DNA from: an uncultured Gemmiger sp.
GTDB lineage: Bacteria > Bacillota > Clostridia > Oscillospirales > Ruminococcaceae
Direction of reading: 5' to 3'
DNA length: 64,000 nt
Assembly: GCA_944388145.1 (NCBI GenBank)
Contig: CALXHQ010000003.1
Location: forward strand, 178,143 to 242,142
The notes under the pieces are model-generated. The model searched no databases and had not been told where the DNA came from. It was given only the letters and a program-made list of their open reading frames with translations. Position numbers and translations under genes: made by a program. Below, one piece after another: positions 44,181 through 51,468 of the stretch. How positions within the stretch are numbered: the first letter of the stretch is position 1; every line of letters starts with the position of its first letter.

Positions 44181-44235
44181 TTTCTGTTTTTGCGTAATCT
44201 TTGGCGGAATCACCAGGGAAAGGGTGTCTTGTATT

Positions 44236-44571
44236 GTGAAACTCTATCAAACCATTGAAACGCTGTGCGCCGCCCACGGCATCACCGTCACACAACTGTG
44301 CCGGGACTGCGGGGTCAGCCGCAGTTCACTCACCGACCTGAAGATGGGGCGCAAGCAGTCGCTTTCCGCCCAGACGCTGTCCCGCATTGCGGGGTACTTT
44401 TCGGTATCGGTGGACAGTCTGCTGGGGGTGGACACCGCCGGGGACACGCTGGGTTTTGACGATTTCTCCTATGCGCTGTTCCATGAGACGAAGGAGCTGA
44501 CCCCCGAAAACAAAGAGAAGCTGCTGGAGATGGCCCGGTTTTTCCGGGACCAGCAGGCGAAAGGGAATTGA
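44236..44571 (+). CDS. XRE-family (cI-like) transcriptional repressor
   Basis: A 111-residue regulator with an N-terminal Cro/cI helix-turn-helix (GITVTQLCRDCGVSRSSLTDLKMGRKQSLSAQTLSRIAGYFSV pattern, residues 13-55) and a short helical C-terminus. GTG start at 44236. It is followed four bases later by an ImmA/IrrE protease gene, the classical pair in Gram-positive prophages and ICEs where the protease cleaves the repressor after DNA damage. It probably binds the TACGCA palindrome in its own promoter. Confidence 0.88.
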   Translation: MKLYQTIETLCAAHGITVTQLCRDCGVSRSSLTDLKMGRKQSLSAQTLSRIAGYFSVSVDSLLGVDTAGDTLGFDDFSYALFHETKELTPENKEKLLEMARFFRDQQAKGN

Positions 44572-44575
44572 GATC

Positions 44576-45028
44576 ATGCAGCTTTGCCAGGTGTATGAGG
44601 ATGCCCGCCGGGCGGGGGCGCAGATCTACGCCTACAACATTGGGTTTGCCGACGCCGCCACCATCGAGATGAATGGGCGGTACGGGATTTTTGTGGATGT
44701 GATGCGCGCGCGGGACTGGCGGGTGCTGAGCTGGCAGCTGGCCCACGAGGTGGGCCACTGCGCCACCGGCTGTACCCACAAACTGTCCAGCCCTTACGAT
44801 CTGATTGCCCGGCACGAGTATAAGGCCGACCGCTGGGCCATCACCCGATATCTTGGCGCGGACCGGCTGCGCCAGGCCATGGCCGAGGGTTACACCGAGC
44901 CGTGGCAGCTGGCGGAATACTTCAACCTGCCCCAAAAAGCTGTCGAGCAGGCGCTGCACTACTGGACCGAGTGCCGCGGCGTAAACTTTAACGATGAGGC
45001 AAGCCTGCCTGCGGAAACGGCTCCGTGA
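44576..45028 (+). CDS. ImmA/IrrE-family metallopeptidase
   Basis: A 150-residue zinc protease. The HEXXH motif is LAHEVGHCATG near residue 60, with a third ligand Glu in HEYKADRWA near 80. Such proteins cleave the partner XRE repressor. It starts four bases after the XRE stop and is likely co-expressed. No downstream gene before the tRNA fragment. Confidence 0.88.
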   Translation: MQLCQVYEDARRAGAQIYAYNIGFADAATIEMNGRYGIFVDVMRARDWRVLSWQLAHEVGHCATGCTHKLSSPYDLIARHEYKADRWAITRYLGADRLRQAMAEGYTEPWQLAEYFNLPQKAVEQALHYWTECRGVNFNDEASLPAETAP

Positions 45029-45099
45029 GCAAAAGCCGGGCCCGCCATGGCGGCATTCCCCTGCCCGCAAACAGGCGATGCAGCCCCGTGGGAAAAGTA

Positions 45100-45128
45100 T
45101 TGGCAAACCGGGGGAAAGCTGATATAAT
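45100..45128 (+). promoter_or_regulatory. tRNA-type promoter
   Basis: TTGGCA (45100-45105), 17-base spacer, perfect TATAAT (45123-45128), 16 bases before the tRNA fragment. It now reads into the truncated tRNA and onward to the intact tRNA-Met. Confidence 0.7.
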
Positions 45129-45143
45129 AGAGAAGCTATCTCT

Positions 45144-45190
45144 GGGCCATTAGCTCAGTTGGTCAGAGCTGGCGGCTCATAACCGCCAGA
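45144..45190 (+). pseudogene. 5' half of a tRNA-Met(CAT) gene (attachment-site remnant)
   Basis: The first acceptor strand GGGCCAT, D arm and complete anticodon arm (TGGCGG-CTCATAA-CCGCCA) are present, but the variable loop, T arm and 3' acceptor strand are missing; AT-rich unrelated sequence follows. It keeps a good promoter. It shares most of its sequence with the intact tRNA 140 bases downstream, so it is best explained as the host tRNA cut by integration at the anticodon arm. Confidence 0.75.
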
Positions 45191-45328
45191 ACCAACAAAA
45201 ATTTTCTTTCAAAAATAGCGATTCTTCGTTATTTTGAAAACAACACCCGTTGATTTTCTCCGTTTTGGCTACCGATTGGCTACCAAAGCCATTCGAGGCC
45301 GCATAAAAACATCATAATATCATCATTT

Positions 45329-45402
45329 GGGCCAGTAGCTCAGCTGGTCAGAGCTGTCGGCTCATAACCGATTGGTCGCGGGTTCGAACCCTGCCTGGCC
45401 CA
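45329..45402 (+). tRNA. tRNA-Met (anticodon CAT)
   Basis: A 74-base cloverleaf: acceptor GGGCCAG/CTGGCCC, D arm AGCTCAG...GAGC, anticodon loop CTCATAA, T arm GCGGG-TTCGAAC-CCTGC, discriminator A; CCA is not encoded. CAT could also be a tRNA-Ile2 after lysidine modification, but elongator Met is more likely. A terminator follows at 45409. Confidence 0.92.
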
Positions 45403-45408
45403 CTTAAA

Positions 45409-45453
45409 AAAGAACGTGCAAGCGTTATTTTTAACGTTGCGCGTTCTTTTTTT
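45409..45453 (+). terminator. terminator after tRNA-Met
   Basis: AAAGAACG (45409-45416) pairs with CGTTCTTT (45442-45449) around an inner AACGTT stem, then T residues; also works for the minus-strand integrase. Confidence 0.75.
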
Positions 45454-45510
45454 CGTGGCGAAAGTTGTGAAATTTTGGTAGCCAAAATTTAGGGGTGTCC
45501 CGAAAATTGA

Positions 45511-46998
45511 CTATCTGCCGTACAATTCCTTGCTAAGTTGGCTACGGATCATCTTTTGCCGTTTTTTGTACTGCTGGGTGTAGATCATCAGGGTCGTGCT
45601 GGGCTGCGCATGGCCTGCTTCGGCGGCCACCGTGGCCACATCGATCTCCGGGTTGGACATCAGGATGCTGACAAAAGTATGTCGGAACATGTGGGGATGC
45701 AGGTGGCGAACCCCTGCCCTATCCCCCACGCGGCGTACCATTGCCGCGTAGCCGTCCGGGTTCAACGGCCAGCCCTGGTCGTTGCAGATCACGAAATCGT
45801 TGCCGGCCAAGGCGCGCAGAGAGGCATAATGTTTGCCGTTTTTCTTTTCGATGACGGTTTGCCAGCTGGCACCCATTAGCCGTTTTTTCGTTTTCCAGTA
45901 GTCGTAGTACCGCTGCATGAATTCCATATACTCCGGTGCCACATCCACATAGCGGTCGTTTGACTCCTTGGTCGTGGTCAGCTGATACCCGAAGCCCCGA
46001 ATCACCATCAGGGACTTGTAGACGTGTACCGTGCATCCGGCAAAGTCGACGTCGTCCCAGGTCAGCCCCGCCAGCTCGCCGCGGCGGACGCCCGTGTTGA
46101 GCAAACTTCGAATCACCGCCTGTTCGATCATGCTGCACCGGTCCAGCTCTTTCAGCAGGGTATGTACCTCATCCTCATGCAGGCAATCCACAAAGCGGGG
46201 TCGGCTGCCCTTGGCAGGCAGGGCAAATTCCGGTTTTGTGGTGCCATAATGGTCTGCGGCGTATTGCATGACCTGGCGGGCGAAAAGAGCGTATTCGCGC
46301 ATCGTCTTTTGGGAAAGCGCGTGCTCGACCACCTCGATCTGGAACAACGCCTCCACGGGCTGCCCCAGGGCCTTGGCGATCTCATCGGCGGTGTGGCGTT
46401 TCACAGTCTTGCCGCGGAACGCTTCCGCTATCGTATAAGGGGTGACATCGCACTTCGCAGCCAGTTTTGTGAAGGAGGCCGTTTTGTACACCTCTGCACC
46501 GGGGCGCAGGGTGGCCCGTTCACGGCGGCAGGGCCCCATCACTTCCATCTCATCCATCAACCGCTCATAGTCGCCCTTGCTGATCTTGTTGATCTCCATC
46601 GACGTGAACCAGGGGCTCACGGTTTGCAGTTTGCGCAGGTAGGTCTCCTTATTGTTCGTTGTATTTGCCTTATCTTTGCTTGCGTCATAATTACCACGCA
46701 AGCGCGCAGAGGGCGCTTTGCGTGCCTTGCAGGATTGGATGTATTCTTCCGCCACCTCAGCAAATGTCCGAATGGGTTCCGGCTTTTTGGCGTTCAGCGC
46801 CTCCTGCTGCATTTCTGCCTCAAAGCGGATAGCCGCAGCCATCGCCGCAGCATACCGTGCCTTTGCCGTCTTAAGCACCTTGGGGTCAAACTCGAATCGG
46901 GAATAGCATCGCTTCTTCCTGCCGTTCACCACAATGTTGGCGGTCAATTTGAAATACTTTGGTTTGTGTTGGGGTGTTATCAGTTTTACGGATGCCAT
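45511..46998 (-). CDS. site-specific tyrosine integrase with embedded helix-turn-helix
   Basis: A 495-residue tyrosine recombinase, probably the integrase of the element. Catalytic residues are visible: Arg in NTGVRRGELAGL (near 303), HPHMFRHTF (near 435), GHAQPSTTLMIY with the nucleophilic Tyr (near 470). Residues about 170-215 insert a Cro/XRE-type helix-turn-helix (FTKLAAKCDVTPYTIAEAF, then ADEIAKALGQPVEALF) into the core-binding region, which makes the protein longer than typical (~390). GGGAGG precedes the ATG. It sits beside tRNA-Met, its presumed target, with an excisionase-like gene 129 bases upstream. Confidence 0.92.
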   Translation of the reverse strand: MASVKLITPQHKPKYFKLTANIVVNGRKKRCYSRFEFDPKVLKTAKARYAAAMAAAIRFEAEMQQEALNAKKPEPIRTFAEVAEEYIQSCKARKAPSARLRGNYDASKDKANTTNNKETYLRKLQTVSPWFTSMEINKISKGDYERLMDEMEVMGPCRRERATLRPGAEVYKTASFTKLAAKCDVTPYTIAEAFRGKTVKRHTADEIAKALGQPVEALFQIEVVEHALSQKTMREYALFARQVMQYAADHYGTTKPEFALPAKGSRPRFVDCLHEDEVHTLLKELDRCSMIEQAVIRSLLNTGVRRGELAGLTWDDVDFAGCTVHVYKSLMVIRGFGYQLTTTKESNDRYVDVAPEYMEFMQRYYDYWKTKKRLMGASWQTVIEKKNGKHYASLRALAGNDFVICNDQGWPLNPDGYAAMVRRVGDRAGVRHLHPHMFRHTFVSILMSNPEIDVATVAAEAGHAQPSTTLMIYTQQYKKRQKMIRSQLSKELYGR

Positions 46999-47127
46999 CG
47001 TTTTTTCCTCCCAAATCGTGGTTACAGAAAATCGGAGTTGCCCTCCTGACGCCCACTATAACCTGGTTTCCTGCCGGGAGGAAGTTTGTCGCCGGGCTGC
47101 CTGACAGGCTTGACAGCGCGCAGCCTA

Positions 47128-47391
47128 TTATTCTTTTGGCTCCGTGGGTTCCGTCAAGCGGCCATTATAATAATCGGCCAGACGCCCCAGATTGATGTAC
47201 CACTTTATGCCGGATCGGAACGCGATACCCGGCACCTCTTTGCAAAGCCGCCGCAGATAGTAAACCGGCAGCCCCATCATGGCGCTGGCCTGCTTGATGC
47301 TGGCAACCTGTGGCAAGACGACCGGCTCAATTTCAAAAGCGGCATGTTCAGGTTGCGATGTCTCTGGGGATAATTTTTTAGTAGTGTCCAT
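47128..47391 (-). CDS. excisionase-like DNA-binding protein
   Basis: An 87-residue protein with a winged-helix/MerR-like excisionase fold: SIKQASAMMGLPVYYLRRLCKE and the wing GIAFRSGIKWYINLGRLADYY. Small proteins of this type bend DNA to direct the neighbouring integrase toward excision. AAGGAGG precedes the ATG. It lies upstream of the integrase on the same strand. Confidence 0.8.
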   Translation of the reverse strand: MDTTKKLSPETSQPEHAAFEIEPVVLPQVASIKQASAMMGLPVYYLRRLCKEVPGIAFRSGIKWYINLGRLADYYNGRLTEPTEPKE

Positions 47392-47875
47392 GTGTTAGCC
47401 TCCTTGTAAAATTTAATGCCACATGGATGACGGCCACCATAAGGGGAGGGACACTCCGTTTGCGATGGCCGCCATAATATCTGACATCAAATCAGATAGT
47501 AAGGGTTCAAATGGGATCGCCCTGTTTGCCACGCCCCCGGGCGAGAGGGACAGAACAGGCCGCTATGCTGGCAAGCTGTCATGGCTCAATAGAGCCCCTC
47601 CCAAGTCCTTAGGAGGCCGTGAGGAAGTATCATTATCCACCCGCGCAATCGTCGCGCACAGCGTGCCACAGCCGTGTCTGAGAAAGGCGGTGGGCGCTCC
47701 GCTGGCAGTCGTGTTCACCTCCTGGCTGCCAACATCCTGGCGTCGCTTCTCACTCGCTCCTGCGCGGGATATGTACCTGTTCTGCCGTCTATTCAATTGT
47801 CAAGGTACGTCTATTCAATACCCAAAGGCGGGCACGGAAATAGCGGGCGTTTTTGCGTTGACTGCACAGGTTCAA
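47392..47875. other. gene-poor control region upstream of the excisionase
   Basis: This 484-base region has no supported gene. On the minus strand it carries two direct copies of ATTGAATAGACG (in 47797-47822) flanking a TTGACA, and a long leader toward the excisionase. A 77-codon frame (47563-47796) with a TTG start lacks a ribosome binding site. It could be a regulatory leader or a structured RNA. Confidence 0.4.
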
Positions 47876-48250
47876 CTACGCAGTTTTCGCGTTTGGGGAT
47901 GGAGAATGAAACCCCGGGGCAAAATCATACAGGATGGAGAGCAGAATCACCCGCTCATCCTCTGTCACTCGTGCGAGAAGTGTGCAGAGACATATCACCT
48001 GTGCTGCGTTCAGGGTATCCGCTTTTGCGCCTGTGTCACAGATCAGGCACACGCCGCTGTGATACCGTCCGCGCTTGACCTGGATGTTGAAGCACACAGT
48101 AAGTATATCAATATCTTTGTGGATTGTCTGCTTTGACACCTGGAACTTTTGGGCCAGGTCTCCAATATGCATCGTTCCCTCATGGCGAAGAACTTCTATG
48201 ATGGCAAACCGACGAAGGATGGCTGTTTCTTTCAAATGTTTCTTCACCAT
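47876..48250 (-). CDS. DeoR-type helix-turn-helix regulator
   Basis: A 124-residue protein with an N-terminal DeoR/HTH_11 winged helix (LRRFAIIEVLRHEGTMHIGDLAQKFQVSKQTIHKDIDILT). There is no sugar-binding DeoR C-terminal domain; the rest (GVCLICDTGAKADTLNAAQVICL) contains two Cys and is otherwise unassigned. The start is uncertain, because GAAAGG abuts the ATG at 48250; a downstream start is possible. Its position between excisionase and pilus operon suggests it controls one of them. Confidence 0.65.
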   Translation of the reverse strand: MVKKHLKETAILRRFAIIEVLRHEGTMHIGDLAQKFQVSKQTIHKDIDILTVCFNIQVKRGRYHSGVCLICDTGAKADTLNAAQVICLCTLLARVTEDERVILLSILYDFAPGFHSPSPNAKTA

Positions 48251-48556
48251 CCTTTCGCAATTTTAGAAAGTATAACAAGTTAAAGCTCAACACGTGGGTT
48301 GCACATTAAATTTCTGTAACCATTTTGTAATCATTCTTGTTTTCGTGCGCACATATAGCAAAGCCGCGGCAACCGGCGGGTGCGCCAATTGTCGCGGCAT
48401 ATAGCTTTCCTGTGTCGTCACTTGTTGCCCAGCTTCCTCACTGGCTTTCGATGACTCTCCTTTGCTTTGTGCGGAATTGTTCGGCCAAAAAGCAAAATGC
48501 CGCCAGTCAGGTTCACTGGCTGGCAGCATTTTGATTCTTATGAAAGCAGCCGCAGC
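48251..48556. other. intergenic spacer after the pilus operon
   Basis: This 306-base AT-rich spacer holds the pilus operon terminator (48487-48530) and the upstream region of the DeoR-like gene (a TATACT-like element lies just before it). No gene supported. Confidence 0.6.
48487..48530 (-). terminator. terminator of the pilus operon
   Basis: An 11-bp stem with one G-T pair (48520-48530 with 48496-48506), then TTTTGCTTTTT on the minus strand. Confidence 0.7.
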
Positions 48557-49276
48557 TTACTTTTGTTCGTTCTGCTTCGCGTTGCGCTTGCGCAGCACAA
48601 CCAGCGCCACGATGGCAACGGCCGCCACGATCAGCACGACAACCAGTGCCGTCAGGGGCAGGGTGTCGCTGGTCTGGGGGACCAGACCATTGGCGGGCTT
48701 TGGCGTCGGGGTGCTGCCCCAGGTGCCGTCCTTGATAGCCTGCTCGATCTCCGGGTGGTCATCCGGCTTCGGCGTAGCCGGGGCCGGCGGAGCATAGGTG
48801 TTCAGGAACGAAAGCTCCGACACCTTGGTGTCCGGGTCGTCATCGGTGTTGGCGTACACCTGGTATTGCAGCGTTGTGCCGCTCTCCGTCTCCAGGTTGG
48901 TCACCTGGATGATGACGGTGTACACCACATCGTCGTAGGTCATATAGGCGGTGTCGCCGCACTCCTGCGTGACGATGTATTTGTAGTCGCCCGGCTCGGT
49001 AAAGTGGAAATTGTGGAATGCATCGTCCCCGTCGCCTGCGATCCAAAGCCCATCTTTGGCCTCATCCGGCATCGGCTGGCTGGGGTCCGCGTCCGGCGCG
49101 CACTGGATCGTCACATGGAACTGTTCGTCATTCTCGCCGTTCAGATCCACATGTACCGGCAACTCGGCAAAGCATTCGTATCCTTCCGCTTTCGCGCTTA
49201 CAGGCAACATCAGCAGGGCCGCGAGCAGCACGGGAAGGACCAGCAATCCGCTTAGTTTCCGCATCGCTTGATTCAT
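48557..49276 (-). CDS. basal (FctB-like) pilin
   Basis: A 239-residue surface protein. Signal peptide (LVLPVLLAALLMLPVSAKA), one FctA/Spy0128-like beta-sandwich (QFHVTIQCAP, FTEPGDYKYIVTQECGDTAYMTYDDVVYTVIIQV, SELSFLNTY), a proline-rich stalk (APPAPATPKP, STPTPKP), then a sortase signal LVPQTSDT, hydrophobic helix and basic tail (VLRKRNAKQ). The Pro-rich stalk and last position of the operon match the basal pilin (FctB) that anchors the streptococcal pilus to the cell wall. The isopeptide-forming Lys is not obvious. GAAGGAGG precedes the ATG. Confidence 0.82.
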   Translation of the reverse strand: MNQAMRKLSGLLVLPVLLAALLMLPVSAKAEGYECFAELPVHVDLNGENDEQFHVTIQCAPDADPSQPMPDEAKDGLWIAGDGDDAFHNFHFTEPGDYKYIVTQECGDTAYMTYDDVVYTVIIQVTNLETESGTTLQYQVYANTDDDPDTKVSELSFLNTYAPPAPATPKPDDHPEIEQAIKDGTWGSTPTPKPANGLVPQTSDTLPLTALVVVLIVAAVAIVALVVLRKRNAKQNEQK

Positions 49277-49346
49277 GTTTTGGTACCTCCTTCAAAGGGA
49301 TTGGGGTGGGGCGGGCGCATGGCCGCGCCCCGGCCCCCGCCCTTTT

Positions 49347-50096
49347 TCAGCTCATGCGGTCCAGCCGCCCATAGATGACGACACGACCGTTGGTTTCCGC
49401 CTCTGCACAGGTGGACAGACCGATCACCTTGTCCTGCGGCGTCACGCCGATGTACCGGCTCTGCACCGCGTTCTCATCAATGTAGTTCAACAGCTCGCTG
49501 ATATCGCCCTGGGGCTGTGCCTTTGGGTCGTACACCATGCTGTCGAATGCGTCCACTTCCAGGCAGGCGAACAGCTCAATGCTGTAGGTAGCATTTGGCA
49601 GATACAGCGTGCCGGTGGGATGGGACTCAAAGTAATCGGTGTTGACGAACTCGACGACATCGCCGAACATCCCGCCGTTGTCCATGTGATGGCCGTAGAC
49701 GAGGGTGTATGGGTCACTGATGTCCCGGGCGTTGTCGCTGTCTAAGAAGATTGATCCCGACAGCGCGAAATCGCCGTAGACATCCTTGTTCACGTATTCC
49801 ATATCATCGTCGCCGATGACGACGGGATAATCGATGTGGGTATCGTCGATGGTCAGCCAGCCCAGCACGTCCGGATTGATGGCCTGGAGTTCCTCCAACG
49901 TGGGGTTGGAGTCCGGGTCGCCGGACACACCGGGTTTGAACTGCAGCAGGTCATTATCCAGGAACGCGCCATTAAATACCATAGCCGTGTCCCACAATGA
50001 ATACCCGCCGAACAGCAGCATGATCACGATCAGGGCCGCTGCCACCATGCTGACCAGACGGTCACCGGCGCGCGCCAGTTTGGCCGCTGTGTGCAA
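49347..50096 (-). CDS. srtB: class B sortase (pilus polymerase)
   Basis: A 249-residue membrane-anchored cysteine transpeptidase with one N-terminal helix (LVSMVAAALIVIMLLFGGYSLW). Catalytic residues are clear: His in TLVYGHHMDNGGMFG (near 130), Cys in IGLSTCAEAETNGRVVIYGRL and the Arg six residues later (near 240). Length and insert pattern fit class B. In FCT-type pili a class B-like sortase, not class C, links pilin subunits. TTG start at 50096 with AGGAGG nine bases before it. It lies between backbone and basal pilin genes, as in Streptococcus. Confidence 0.9.
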   Translation of the reverse strand: MHTAAKLARAGDRLVSMVAAALIVIMLLFGGYSLWDTAMVFNGAFLDNDLLQFKPGVSGDPDSNPTLEELQAINPDVLGWLTIDDTHIDYPVVIGDDDMEYVNKDVYGDFALSGSIFLDSDNARDISDPYTLVYGHHMDNGGMFGDVVEFVNTDYFESHPTGTLYLPNATYSIELFACLEVDAFDSMVYDPKAQPQGDISELLNYIDENAVQSRYIGVTPQDKVIGLSTCAEAETNGRVVIYGRLDRMS

Positions 50097-50210
50097 GAGG
50101 TGTGCCTCCTTAAAAGGTAGTGATCACGGGATCTTGAAGACCCCAGAAGAAAGATTGTCCGTTTTCGCGGTTCTGATTCAGCTCTTACTTATTATATGTA
50201 GGAGCAGAGA

Positions 50211-51380
50211 TCAGTCCTCACGACGCTTGCGCATGAAGACGAAGCAGCCGGCGGCAGCAACCACAACCAGCAGAGCGTAGGGAGCAACGTTCATAACGAT
50301 GCCGGTGGCAGGGATAGTGTTACGATAGTTCAAATAAGTAACACTGACGTCACTGTCACTCATCTTACCGCTCGTCTGACCATCCGCATCCTTTTCGCCC
50401 TCATTAGTCGGCTTCTCGCCTACGCCAACATAAACGCTGTAGTTATCCGCCGTCATGCCATTGGTAACATTTTCCTCGCTGATAGTATACTCATCACCGC
50501 TGCGCAGGCCATAAATCACAACTTTATCGTTATTGCCAAGTACAAAGGGAGTCGCTTGAGCGGCATTTGCTGTAATATAGCCAGTTTCATCATCACTCAC
50601 CTGATTATTGCCATCGGAATCATACCAGTATTTAAATACCTGGGCATCACCATCAGTATTATTTGTGACCTTAACGGTAAAATTAAACTCACCTTTCATA
50701 TTGGCTCCAGCACCATCAATAGTCTTGGTCAGAGTCAGGGTATGCAGGGTATCGTCACCATCCTGGTTTTTGCCATACTCATTGGTAAAGCCAGCGGTTT
50801 TCTTTTGTCCATCTGCTGCATTAGGATTAACCAACTCAACCAGTTCCAGAGCCAGCTCGTTCGTACCTGCATTTTTGATATGGACATACAAAACCAGATC
50901 CGTTGTGTCGTACTTGATGTTCCCATCGTCGCCGGTCACTTCACTAACAGTGTATTTGTAAACACCGGCATGGGTGAACTGTCCAAGGTTGACTTTAAAG
51001 GTTGCTTTTGCAGTTTCATCGTGAGCAACATCAACGTTTTCCTCAGCATCCACGGCAAAAGAAACCGTTGCCTGATTACTGCCACCTTCGGCGTTCGTAA
51101 CCTGATCCGCTTCGCCCTTTTCAATACCAAGCTTTGTCTCCTCGTCCGTCAAATTAGTGGCAGGATCAATTTTGAAGGTAAAGCTCGAAGCAGGTGTATA
51201 AACATTTTCCGGCACTTTCAAAGTTTTTTGAATAGTGAAAGTCTCGGACGTGAACTGACCTGCAGCACCATTATCAGAATTGTTGCCTTCAGCAAACGCG
51301 GGGACAACAGCCACAGACGCCAGCATCGCGGTGGCGAGGAAGGTGGTCGCGACGCGGCCAAGGTTCTTGCTCAATTTCAT
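50211..51380 (-). CDS. backbone (FctA/Spy0128-like) pilin
   Basis: A 389-residue pilin, clearly more AT-rich than its neighbours. It has a signal peptide (ATTFLATAMLASVAVVPAFA) and two FctA-type immunoglobulin-like domains, each with residues for an intramolecular isopeptide bond: Lys in FTIQKTLKVP, Glu in YKYTVSEV, Asn in AGFTNEYG for domain 1; Lys in LTLTKTIDG, Glu in EYTISEEN, Asn in YLNYRN for domain 2. The C-terminus is IPATGIVMNVAPYALLVVV with a basic tail, a sortase signal. It should be the polymerised shaft subunit. Confidence 0.88.
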   Translation of the reverse strand: MKLSKNLGRVATTFLATAMLASVAVVPAFAEGNNSDNGAAGQFTSETFTIQKTLKVPENVYTPASSFTFKIDPATNLTDEETKLGIEKGEADQVTNAEGGSNQATVSFAVDAEENVDVAHDETAKATFKVNLGQFTHAGVYKYTVSEVTGDDGNIKYDTTDLVLYVHIKNAGTNELALELVELVNPNAADGQKKTAGFTNEYGKNQDGDDTLHTLTLTKTIDGAGANMKGEFNFTVKVTNNTDGDAQVFKYWYDSDGNNQVSDDETGYITANAAQATPFVLGNNDKVVIYGLRSGDEYTISEENVTNGMTADNYSVYVGVGEKPTNEGEKDADGQTSGKMSDSDVSVTYLNYRNTIPATGIVMNVAPYALLVVVAAAGCFVFMRKRRED

Positions 51381-51468
51381 ACGATTTCTTCCTTTCCTTC
51401 TTTTGAAGATTTTTTATACACAGGCGGGGAATCGCCAATGTAACAATGGGTTGCTTGGGGGTGGGTGG

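Larger units (their letters stand above)
43922..44235. other. divergent control region of the XRE repressor
   Basis: This 314-base region holds a consensus promoter with an operator-like palindrome (44044-44072), a second promoter-like pair (44152-44180) and further TGCGTA half-sites near 44122-44135 and 44190-44196. No gene is supported. Confidence 0.65.

Noticed and set aside
47563-47796. A 77-codon minus-strand frame
   Set aside because: It has only a TTG start with no ribosome binding site and no recognisable fold.
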